From NCBI GenBank assembly GCA_003558195.1, contig PWMM01000229.1, positions 1-13,545 of the forward strand: a stretch of DNA of 13,545 bases. The letters run 5' to 3'. The position numbers and the translations under genes are program-made. Below the pieces are notes generated by a model, which was not told where the DNA came from, did not search any database, and worked only from the letters and a program-made list of their open reading frames with translations. Below are positions 6,632-13,545 of the stretch, one piece after another (positions within the stretch are counted from its first letter, which is position 1; the number at the start of each line of letters is the position of its first letter). Source of the stretch: Syntrophomonadaceae bacterium (GTDB lineage: Bacteria > Bacillota > Dethiobacteria > DTU022).

Positions 6632-9600
6632 TTGATATCTAGCATAAGACCCCATGCTGTTAATATATTACCTGCTAGAGTGGTTAAACTTGTTGTTCTG
6701 GCCATGTTAATTATGGCTGTTCTGCTTATGGCTTCACCATATGTACTTTCAGGGGATGTTAACCTTACCGGTGTAGTTGTTCAGGACGTGGACGGGGTAA
6801 ATGTGGTTGTCGATCTCGTTGAGTACGCGACGGCCTTTCCCCCAGAGGAAGCTGCTGACTGGAATCACCCATTGTGGAACTACCTGAAGGGTGAGAAAGA
6901 ATCCCCTGTAATTATTGCTCTTGAGACCAGCGATCAAAGATTTATATGCCTGATCAGTTACGCGGAAAGCTTTAGAGGCGATTCCGGCGAGGCCATTGCT
7001 GCTGCAACGAACGTGTCATCTTCTGACTTTAATAGCTATAAAAGATTTGTTGGCTTTGATGAAGAAGGCGAAGCGATCCTTGAAGATGTAGATCAGGATG
7101 ATGGTTTAATCTATAGCTTAACTTTTGAAGTCATCGATGAAAAGAGTGCTTTTCTTGAGGGTGCTGAAGTTTTAGTTGAGGGGCAAGGGTCTAAAAAGAC
7201 CGGCAGTGAGGGCAGGGTTGTGTTTGAAGATCTTGAGCCCGGTTTATACAGCTATGAAGTTTCAAAAACCGGTTATGAGGATCAGGGTGGCGCTGTAAGT
7301 ATTGAGGACGGTGACCTGCTTGAACCAGTTACTTTAATTAAGTCGTTGGATGACCTTGAAATTGAACCTGCGGTGGTTCGTGAAAAAGCGGACTTTACCC
7401 AGGTTTTTGTTTTGAGTTTAACCAAAGACCAGTTTGCTGCAAATATTTCTGCAGAGGAGATAAGTCTTGCGGGAGATTTCAGTAATCTAAGGATCGATGA
7501 ATTAACCCTGGTTGACCCTTCTCAGCTTGAGCTTGAGCTTTCCGGAGTGGCCCTACAACATAAAACCGGCACCGGGACGATTGAGGTTGCTGAAGAGGGG
7601 CTGGTGAGCGGCAGGACCCTTGTGGGCGAGGTGAAGGTTTCACCGATTAATTTAAGGGTGCTCAAGACCTTTCCTGCAGATGGAGCGACCGGGGTCGGGA
7701 TCAGCCCGGAAGTAATTGTTGAGTTTGCGCAACAGATCAGGATTAAAGACAGTACTGAAATTATCTTTAAAAAGAGCGCTGATGATGCTGAGATCGTTTT
7801 TTTAGCAACTGTCAGCGAAGATAAAAATTTAAAGATCACACCTTTAAGCGCACTCAGTTATGAAACTGCCTACAGGCTTGAAATAGGCATAGATGCTGTT
7901 AGCTGGAAATATAATGGTGATGCTAAATTAAGCGAACCTTACAGTTTCTCTTTTACGACCAGGATCGAAGACGACCAGGTTGAAGATGCAGTTACCTTTA
8001 AAGATGATAAATTAGAAGCAGCGATCAGGGAAATAATTGATAAACCGGACGGCCCGCTGACAAAAAGCGATCTTCTAGATCTTGAAAGGCTTGATTTATT
8101 GGAAAAAGATATCACCTCCTTAGCAGGACTGGAGCAGGCTGAAAACCTGTGGGTGCTGGATCTCACGAATAACCGGGTGGATGACTTATCGTCTTTAGAA
8201 AATTTACTTTCATTAAAGACCCTCTATTTACATGAAAACGATCTGGTTGACATTGCCAAATTAAGTGGCCTGGTTAACCTTGAAGATTTAGGGCTTTCCG
8301 GTAATGAGATTGAAGATATCAGCCCGCTAAGTAACCTTGTTAAATTAGAGGTGCTAGATCTAGCCGGTAACCATATCACTGATATTGGACCGCTTGCTAA
8401 CTTAGGTGAGTTGCAAAGACTGTTGCTCTGTGAAAATGATCTGTCAGATATCAGCCCGGTCAGTAACCTTACTGGACTTAAGTGGCTGTTTTTTGCTTGT
8501 AACAGAGTAAGTGATATTGAAGCCCTGGAAAATTTAGGGTCGCTGGAGCGCTTAGTCTTTAATGATAATAGCGTTAATGATCTAAGTGCGTTAATTGATA
8601 ACCAGGGTCTTGGCGACAAGGACCGGGTTGATATTAAGAATAATGATTTGAATCTCTCCCTTGATCATAAAGACCTTAAGGATATTGAGACATTAGAGGG
8701 GCGGGGAGTGCAGGTTGAATATATCCCGCAGCCTCTTTATGGCATATCAGGAACAGTTGAAGATGAAGACGGCGCCGGTCTGGCCGGTGTAGAGTTAACT
8801 TTTAGCGGAGACCATGACGTGGTTGAAACAGCTGGTGACGGGACCTGGGTTAAAAATAACCTGAGCGGTGAAATTACCGTTACCCCGCAGGCTGCTGATT
8901 TTGGGTTTAGTCCGGCCAGTGAAAAGGTGGATAACTTTAATCGGGAAGTTAATTTCACCAGGCTGGTTATAAATAATACTTTAACGGGCACTCTTACAAT
9001 AGAGCATACATGGCCCGCTGTTAGTTTTGATCAAAACCGGCTGGAAAATGACCTGCCGGGGGTAAGCAGCTTTGATGACAGTTATCACTTTATTGAAGAG
9101 GATAAAGAGCCCTTCAGCAGGGACCTTAAAGAAGAGAAAGAGACCGGGCAAGTAATCATTTCCTTTGCCCCTGCTGCTACTGATAATGCCAAAAAAAGGT
9201 TTGTTGATGATTTGGAGGCCCAGGTGGTAGAAAAAAATAAAACCCTTGACGCCTACCTTTTGGAAATACCACAAAAAAGCCGGCACATGGGGCTTTATAC
9301 TACCTTGAGAAGCTCCCTTGTCGATTATATTGAGCCTAATTATACCGCTTATGCTCATTTTAGGGTGCCCAATGACACTTATTATGGAGAGCAGTGGCAT
9401 TATCCCCAGATTCGTCTGCCCAGAGCCTGGGCCGATACTACCGGGAACCGGTCCACCCGGGTAGCTGTGCTTGATAGCGGTATAGATGCCGGTCATCCTG
9501 ATTTAAGTGATACTGTTGATGTGGCTTCAGGCTACAATTTTGTGGACCTGAACCAGAATACAGGTGATCTATTTGGCCACGGGACCCATGTTGCCGGAAT

Positions 9601-10534
9601 TATCGGAGCGGCCACCAACAATAATCAGGGAGTGGCGGGAACGATGTGGCAGGTAGAAATTATCCCGGTTAAAGTTTTAAGTGATAGTGGTTCGGGTAGA
9701 TACTGGGATATAGCCCAGGGGATTTACTATGCCGCCGGCCTCCTTGATAATCCTTCCCTTGATGACCCGGCCCAGGTCATTAACATTTCCGTTGGTGGTG
9801 ATAAACCCAGTAAAACCGTAGAAACAGCCCTTAAGGCAGCAAAAGGTGCCGGATTGATCATCGTAGCATCCAGTGGTAACAGCAATGAAGATGAAGTCAG
9901 GTACCCCGCTCGTTACCCGGAAACTATAGCTGTGGGAGCGGTTAATTACAACAATGGTAATGAACCGCAGCGGGCAGCATATTCCAATTATGGCCAGGAT
10001 TTGGACCTGGTAGCTCCCGGCGGTGACAGTGGTGGCGGTATTTTGAGTACACTGGCCCATAGTAATGATATTATCTATGGCTACCGGGCCGGGACATCAA
10101 TGGCCGCGCCTCATGTTAGCGGAGTAGTGGGTTTAATGCTTTCTGCGGGGATTGATCCAAGTGATGTGAGGGCAGTTTTACACCGGACCAGTTTTGATCT
10201 TGGAAGCACAGGCTTTGATCCGTTTTACGGTTATGGTTTAATTAATGCTTACTGGGCTGTTAATGCGGTAGATGAGGTTAAGATTATTATTGGTGAGCGC
10301 CAGGATGATGTTTTTGATAAGGTTTATGAAAGAAAAGTGGCGTTACAAGATAGCCAGTTCGAGTTTATGGATGTGCCGGCGGGCACTTACCAGGTTTACG
10401 GTTGGATTGATGTCAGGGGTACGGGGACTTTAGATCCCGGTGATTACCTGGCCGAAGCCGGGGAAATAGATTTTTCAGCAGCAGGCAATTTCACTGTTGA
10501 GCTAGTACTAAGGGAATTTGAAGGGACTGATTGA
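6632..10534 (+). CDS. Multidomain secreted subtilisin-like serine protease with leucine-rich repeats
   Basis: This 1300-residue protein starts at TTG 6632, with AAGGAG at 6617-6622 nine bases upstream. A signal peptide covers residues 1 to about 41. Residues about 45-153 are the unassigned domain shared with the 1509 gene (VVVDLVEYATAF, FVGFDEEGEAIL). Then follow a carboxypeptidase-regulatory-like beta domain (159-238), an Ig-like stretch (240-338), a Big_5/SbsA-like domain (340-449), internalin-type leucine-rich repeats (454-700) and a second carboxypeptidase-regulatory-like domain (704-780). An I9-type propeptide-like region lies at about 840-912 and an S8 catalytic domain at about 914-1215. 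The catalytic triad is intact: D948 (VLDSGID), H983 (GHGTHVAG) and S1156 (GTSMAAPH), with oxyanion N1083 (SSGN). Residues 1216-1300 are a C-terminal beta domain. By homology it hydrolyses peptide bonds outside the cell. If the propeptide is cleaved, the long N-terminal recognition arm would separate from the protease. No dockerin or sorting motif is seen. Confidence 0.93.
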   Translation: MISSIRPHAVNILPARVVKLVVLAMLIMAVLLMASPYVLSGDVNLTGVVVQDVDGVNVVVDLVEYATAFPPEEAADWNHPLWNYLKGEKESPVIIALETSDQRFICLISYAESFRGDSGEAIAAATNVSSSDFNSYKRFVGFDEEGEAILEDVDQDDGLIYSLTFEVIDEKSAFLEGAEVLVEGQGSKKTGSEGRVVFEDLEPGLYSYEVSKTGYEDQGGAVSIEDGDLLEPVTLIKSLDDLEIEPAVVREKADFTQVFVLSLTKDQFAANISAEEISLAGDFSNLRIDELTLVDPSQLELELSGVALQHKTGTGTIEVAEEGLVSGRTLVGEVKVSPINLRVLKTFPADGATGVGISPEVIVEFAQQIRIKDSTEIIFKKSADDAEIVFLATVSEDKNLKITPLSALSYETAYRLEIGIDAVSWKYNGDAKLSEPYSFSFTTRIEDDQVEDAVTFKDDKLEAAIREIIDKPDGPLTKSDLLDLERLDLLEKDITSLAGLEQAENLWVLDLTNNRVDDLSSLENLLSLKTLYLHENDLVDIAKLSGLVNLEDLGLSGNEIEDISPLSNLVKLEVLDLAGNHITDIGPLANLGELQRLLLCENDLSDISPVSNLTGLKWLFFACNRVSDIEALENLGSLERLVFNDNSVNDLSALIDNQGLGDKDRVDIKNNDLNLSLDHKDLKDIETLEGRGVQVEYIPQPLYGISGTVEDEDGAGLAGVELTFSGDHDVVETAGDGTWVKNNLSGEITVTPQAADFGFSPASEKVDNFNREVNFTRLVINNTLTGTLTIEHTWPAVSFDQNRLENDLPGVSSFDDSYHFIEEDKEPFSRDLKEEKETGQVIISFAPAATDNAKKRFVDDLEAQVVEKNKTLDAYLLEIPQKSRHMGLYTTLRSSLVDYIEPNYTAYAHFRVPNDTYYGEQWHYPQIRLPRAWADTTGNRSTRVAVLDSGIDAGHPDLSDTVDVASGYNFVDLNQNTGDLFGHGTHVAGIIGAATNNNQGVAGTMWQVEIIPVKVLSDSGSGRYWDIAQGIYYAAGLLDNPSLDDPAQVINISVGGDKPSKTVETALKAAKGAGLIIVASSGNSNEDEVRYPARYPETIAVGAVNYNNGNEPQRAAYSNYGQDLDLVAPGGDSGGGILSTLAHSNDIIYGYRAGTSMAAPHVSGVVGLMLSAGIDPSDVRAVLHRTSFDLGSTGFDPFYGYGLINAYWAVNAVDEVKIIIGERQDDVFDKVYERKVALQDSQFEFMDVPAGTYQVYGWIDVRGTGTLDPGDYLAEAGEIDFSAAGNFTVELVLREFEGTD
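8090..8615 (+). repeat. Eight 22-residue leucine-rich repeats (internalin type) in the subtilase
   Basis: Consecutive units follow the pattern LxxLxLxxNxIxDIxxLxxL, for example EVLDLAGNHITDIGPLANL and EDLGLSGNEIEDISPLSNL. The 22-residue period is that of internalin and SDS22-type repeats, which usually form protein-binding arcs. A capping segment follows to about 8735. Confidence 0.9.
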
Positions 10535-10576
10535 ATAAGTAAAAATCTTTATAGCAGTAATTTAAGATCAAGTGGG

Positions 10577-10602
10577 TGAAACATTGTTTTTTAAATGTTT
10601 CA
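10577..10602 (+). other. Hairpin downstream of the subtilase gene
   Basis: TGAAACATT (10577-10585) and AATGTTTCA (10594-10602) form a perfect 9-bp stem with an 8-base T-rich loop, 43 bases after the stop codon. It lacks a 3' T tract, so its role as a terminator is doubtful. Confidence 0.35.
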
Positions 10603-10682
10603 AGCTCTCAAATCGCTTCTGGTAGAGTTTTTTGATTTTCTAATGCCGGCGTGGTTACATGTTGTTATTAAATATCGCCCTG

Positions 10683-10720
10683 AGAAGCACGTGGAGCTGC
10701 TCCACGTGCTTCTTATTTGT
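10683..10720 (+). terminator. Strong hairpin terminator after the subtilase gene
   Basis: AGAAGCACGTGGAG (10683-10696) and CTCCACGTGCTTCT (10700-10713) are perfectly complementary over 14 bp with a 3-base loop, followed by TATTTGT. This is the only strong terminator downstream of the protease gene, 149 bases after its stop. The sequence after it resembles a group II intron, which fits the known habit of group IIC introns of inserting just past terminator stems. Confidence 0.8.
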
Positions 10721-10721
10721 G

Positions 10722-10850
10722 GTGCGCCAGGGCATGGGGCTTCAACTTGGCGGTGAAAGTCCGCTGTGGGCATGGTGGTAGCAGGTAGCTGCCAGTTATC
10801 ATTGCTTTCCGGCCCGGGATAGGCAGTGACATTAAAGTCAGGTATCAAAA
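10722..10850 (+). mobile_element. Probable truncated 5' end of a group II intron
   Basis: The segment opens with GTGCG at 10722-10726, the 5' consensus of bacterial group II introns. It continues with a pattern familiar from intron domain I: GCATGGG, then TTCAACTTGG, then GCGG-TGAAAGT-CCGC as a stem-loop (10750-10764), then GTGGGC and GGTAGC/GCTGCC. No reverse transcriptase reading frame follows and no domain V was found, so only the 5' end would remain. The 5' boundary sits nine bases after the terminator stem. The 3' limit given here is approximate. This rests on recalled motifs rather than an alignment; an unrelated structured RNA such as an omega-RNA-like element remains possible. Confidence 0.42.
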
Positions 10851-11165
10851 TATCTTTTAGATTAGGAATGAAAAGCAAAGTTTTTCTGGTTTTAAATTGA
10901 GCTCAGCCAGGTTTAATCCAGGAATGTTAGATTTTAGGCCTGAAACATAATTTTTACAAAGCTTCAAGCAGGGTTTTGGGAAATATATTTAGCGCCAGGG
11001 CTGGTATTGGGTGAAAAAAGTTTTGGCCTTTAATTTAAAACCGCAAGCTTATTTCGTTTCTGCCGATACTTTAGGTATGGCAAGGTATCTTCTTTTTAGG
11101 TGTTTAAAATTATTTAAATTTAAATTAAAGCAGTTTTTATATTTTAAATTAAGGAGGAATTAATT
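10851..11165 (+). other. AT-rich intergenic stretch with a possible sigma-D-like -10 element
   Basis: No gene is supported here. An AT-rich tract at about 11100-11150 ends in AAGGAGG (11151-11157), the ribosome binding site of the broken peptidase gene. GCCGATAC at 11062-11069 matches seven of eight bases of the sigma-D (sigma-28) -10 box GCCGATAT. The -35 position reads GCAA instead of TAAA at 15-base spacing, so the match is partial. Confidence 0.3.
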
Positions 11166-13098
11166 TTGAACGATAAATTAATGCGCATTATTTATATTAT
11201 AGCTTTGATTATAGCCTTCATTCTACTGATTGTCTTTTATCCTGCTCCTGCCAATGGTAGCAGTTACTGTGGTGAGTTAGTAGATTTTTCCCAATGTGCT
11301 GGTTGAAAAAAATAACAGGCTTTGCTTAAACTGGAGTTGAGGTGTAAAAATAATCATGCAGGAACGAAGAAAACCAGTATGATGCATTTACATAGTTTTG
11401 AGCGGGAGCTCAGTGGCGGCAACCACTTTATGACCATGGCTTTTCTCAACCGCTGGAGTGGGCCGGTGCTTGAAAGCCAGGATCCTTAAGGTTAAAGCCC
11501 AAACACAGGCCTTAACCCGGTTAAACATATCCAGAGTGCAACTTTACTGCCGTTTAACTCAAAAGTTGTCAAGCAGGCTTTGATGGACACCGGGGCTCAT
11601 TTTGTAGCCATACTCTGGCACAATAGTTTCTTTAACTGGGCTTCCAACTTTTATTATTATAACGGCTCTTTCAGGTTAAATCACGCCGTGGCCATCGTAG
11701 GCTGAGATGATAGCTGCAGCAGAAATAATTTAAACCGGACCCCACCCGGCGATAGTACCTGGATTATAAAAAACAGCTGGGGTAGTGGGCGGGTGAAGGT
11801 AAATACGTGGTGCGTGCCCAGGTCAGGTGCCATCTAAATATTGGTCAGCTTTCTTCATGGTCTGACCCTTTAACGGTGACAATTAAGAGGCTAGAGCCTG
11901 AAGAAGAGATTGAGGATGAAGACCCGGAAACAGGCGATCCGAGAGATGATGAAGAACCGAGTGAAGATGATGGTTCTGAAGAGGATGCCGGATCTGACGA
12001 TGATGAAGAACCCGGTAATGTGGATGATGATAGCGACATAGACCCTGATCCTGATGATGACGAAGGTAGAGAAGAGGTGCCTAATATTTTAAGTATCAAC
12101 CTGCATCCTTACCCGGACTAGGAAGGAAGAGTAAATGACAGTTGGCTTTCCAGGGCCGGCAACCTGGTGAGGGTTGCTGCGATCCCGCATGAAGGCTATT
12201 ATTTTGTTAGCTGGACCAGGGATGGCTACGAAGTGTCAACCGAACAGGAGTATTTCTTCATCATTTCTTCGACTAAAACATTGCAGGCAAACTTTGCACC
12301 AATGCGTCACCGTTTAAACTTATTAGCCCTGCTTTCTGAAGGGGGTGTGGTCAGGGGCAGTGGGGCCTACGGGCAAGGCTAGGCAGTTACAGTGGAAGCG
12401 GTTGCTGCCGGTGGCTATAGATTCGTGAACTGGACTATTGCTGTTGGAGTTGTTTTCACCAACATTCGGTATGATTTTACGATAACAGAAGATCTTGATC
12501 TGGTGAAAATTTTAAAAAGAGCTCTGAAATCACATCGCCACCACCGCGGCCGGCACCCTTACCACCACTTAAGCTATCACCTCTAGAACATTTTTCACCA
12601 GGCATGGTTGAGACTTAAGGGCCAGTTGATGATAACAGTAAAAGCGGTGAAACGGTTGTGTTTAACTGGGTAAGGGGCAGCGGAGCCCAGTCATACCAGA
12701 TCCAGGTTATAAATACAAAGGACAATACTATCTTTAAAGAAAAATAAGTGGGTTCTGTTGGAACGGTCAGGCTTACAGGTTTTCCCGCTGACGGCACTGA
12801 ATATAAATGGAGGATCAGGCCTGTTATTAAAAGAGGCCGGGGTCCCTGGTCTGATTATGAATTCTTTATTAATGTTTCAGAGCTGCTTTTTATCTATGGT
12901 GATTTAAGCGGTAATGGTGCGGTAGATGTAAATGAAGCTGTCATGGCCATGCGCTTTGTGCTAGCCTTAAATGTCCTCAGCCATGAGCAGCTGGCAAAAA
13001 GCGATATTAATGGCGATGGCAGGGTTGATATTTTAGACATTACCTCGATCATGCAAAAAATCCTGGGTGTTATTGATGATTTTCCAGTAGAGCGGTAA
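11166..13098 (+). pseudogene. Broken gene for a secreted C1-family cysteine peptidase with C-terminal dockerin
   Basis: The gene keeps its ribosome binding site (AAGGAGG at 11151-11157), TTG start (11166) and a signal peptide of about 29 residues, then stops at TGA 11304. From 11382 the original frame resumes with papain-family sequence: SGGNHFMTMAFLNRWSGPVL, the histidine motif NHAVAIVG, and TPPGDSTWIIKNSWGSG with the catalytic Asn. It is broken by TAA 11487, TAA 11493 and TGA 11703; the last stands where the family has Trp. The Cys-containing QGxCGSCWAF region is missing. A frame change near 11790 leads to a fibronectin-like tail, a long Asp/Glu linker (about 11908-12078) and two bacterial repeat domains (PF18998-like, GYYFVSWT and GYRFVNWT) with TAG at 12119 and 12380. 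Another frame change before about 12625 leads to a fibronectin-like domain with TAA 12745, then a dockerin (GDLSGNGAVDVNE, SDINGDGRVDILD) ending at 13098. The breaks and the missing nucleophile argue for a dead gene. Confidence 0.85.
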
Positions 13099-13135
13099 TA
13101 ACCTGAACTTTAACCGTAAGCAAGGAAAAAATAAA

Positions 13136-13182
13136 AAAGCGGGGCTATAGCCTTTTTAAGGCATTTGCCCCGCTTTGTTTTG
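13136..13182. terminator. Bidirectional Rho-independent terminator between convergent genes
   Basis: AAAGCGGGGC (13136-13145) pairs perfectly with GCCCCGCTTT (13167-13176). A smaller GCC/GGC stem lies inside the loop. An A-rich tract precedes it and GTTTTGT follows, so it can act on both strands. It lies between the broken peptidase gene and the convergent asparagine synthase gene. Confidence 0.88.
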
Positions 13183-13205
13183 TCTATAAAAGTCTTATTA
13201 CTAAT

Positions 13206-13545
13206 TTAATGGTAATCTGGCCTCTGGGCCCAGCGTCCCATATTATCCATGATTACATCCGGCCGCTCGAATACCTCTGTAAAGAGCTTATGGTAATAGC
13301 ATTCCTCGTGGGACCGGAACTCAAGACCGGGATACTTTTGGCGATGGCTTTGAGCGTCGTCATTGCTAAATCTTTCTGCGATAGCCTGTTCGATAAAGTC
13401 AATGATTCCGCTGCCTTCATCAAACTGTTCTTTCTTCCGCCAGGTTATTTCAGAGGGCAGTAAATCTTCTACTGCTTTACGCAGGATCCATTTTTCAACC
13501 GGCGGGTTGCCGCGTAGTTTATACTCAGCCGGAATACTTAAACCT
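13206..13545 (-). CDS. asnB: Asparagine synthase (glutamine-hydrolysing), C-terminal part
   Basis: On the minus strand a frame is open from the window edge (first full codon at 13544) to a stop at 13206-13208, giving the last 112 residues of a protein that continues to the right. The segments VEKWILRKAVEDLLP and ITWRKKEQFDEGSG match the C-terminal synthetase domain of AsnB-type asparagine synthases; E. coli AsnB has a comparable WRQKEQF motif. The later ECYYHKLFTEVF resembles the EAYLYREIFEELF of that family. AsnB uses glutamine and ATP to convert aspartate to asparagine in the cytoplasm. The N-terminal glutaminase domain and ATP site lie outside the window. The gene is convergent with the broken peptidase gene, and they share the terminator at 13136-13182. 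Confidence 0.9.
   Translation of the reverse strand, partial: GLSIPAEYKLRGNPPVEKWILRKAVEDLLPSEITWRKKEQFDEGSGIIDFIEQAIAERFSNDDAQSHRQKYPGLEFRSHEECYYHKLFTEVFERPDVIMDNMGRWAQRPDYH

Noticed and set aside
8981..9496. Antisense reading frame of 171 codons inside the subtilase gene
   Set aside because: It lies wholly opposite the well-supported protease frame, has no recognisable domain and arises from codon bias on the other strand. The same holds for other antisense frames in the three large genes.
10600..10878. Minus-strand reading frame of 92 codons after the subtilase gene
   Set aside because: It spans a perfect terminator hairpin and the intron-like segment, shows no protein family features and has no convincing ribosome binding site.
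11845..12099. Minus-strand Ser-rich reading frame opposite the acidic linker
   Set aside because: A run of GAT/GAA codons reads as Ser-rich sequence on the other strand. This is a compositional artefact.
11304..12747. Stop codon recoding (TGA as Trp, TAG as Gln or pyrrolysine) in the cysteine peptidase gene
   Set aside because: All three stop codons occur, frame changes are also present and the catalytic Cys region is missing. The long intact genes in the window contain no internal stops and use TAA or TGA as normal terminators. Decay explains everything more simply.
13209..13463. Plus-strand reading frame of 84 codons near the right end
   Set aside because: It lies antisense to the asparagine synthase C-terminus, which is strongly supported by family motifs.

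Overview
The window most likely comes from an anaerobic, Gram-positive member of the Clostridia (Firmicutes). The evidence is AGGAGG-type ribosome binding sites, GTG and TTG start codons, type I dockerin modules, internalin-type leucine-rich repeats, Big_4/Big_5 Ig-like domains and a papain-like cysteine peptidase of the kind seen in clostridia. The exported proteins are strikingly acidic, which may point to a saline or alkaline habitat; that is an inference only.

Almost everything encoded here is exported. From left to right: the C-terminal end of an unidentified gene (1-171), then two same-strand secreted-protein genes that may be co-transcribed. The first (231-1382) has a dockerin, a Big_4 domain and two copies of an unassigned repeat. 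The second (1509-5381) is a large protein with Ig-like domains and a long beta-helix-like stalk. A possible terminator (5448-5521) leads into a gene-poor 1.2 kb stretch. That stretch holds a candidate structured RNA of unknown family (about 5540-5947), a fibronectin-III-like gene fragment with one in-frame TAG (5939-6184) and a hairpin-rich leader. Next comes a 1300-residue multidomain subtilisin-like protease with leucine-rich repeats (6632-10534). It carries the same unassigned N-terminal domain as the beta-helix protein.

Downstream of the protease lie a near-perfect hairpin terminator (10683-10713) and, directly after it, what looks like the 5' end of a group II intron (from 10722). Then comes a badly broken gene (11166-13098). 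It once encoded a secreted C1-family cysteine peptidase with bacterial repeat domains, a fibronectin-like domain and a C-terminal dockerin. A bidirectional terminator (13136-13180) separates it from the convergent 3' end of an asparagine synthase gene (complement 13206-13545), the only housekeeping-type gene in view.

Taken together this is a surface and secreted-protein island that is being remodelled. Two live proteins share an unnamed N-terminal module, a dockerin occurs in one live and one dead gene, no cohesin is visible, and gene debris and RNA or intron remnants lie between the intact genes. The two most interesting leads are the shared N-terminal domain and the structured RNA region at 5540-5947.
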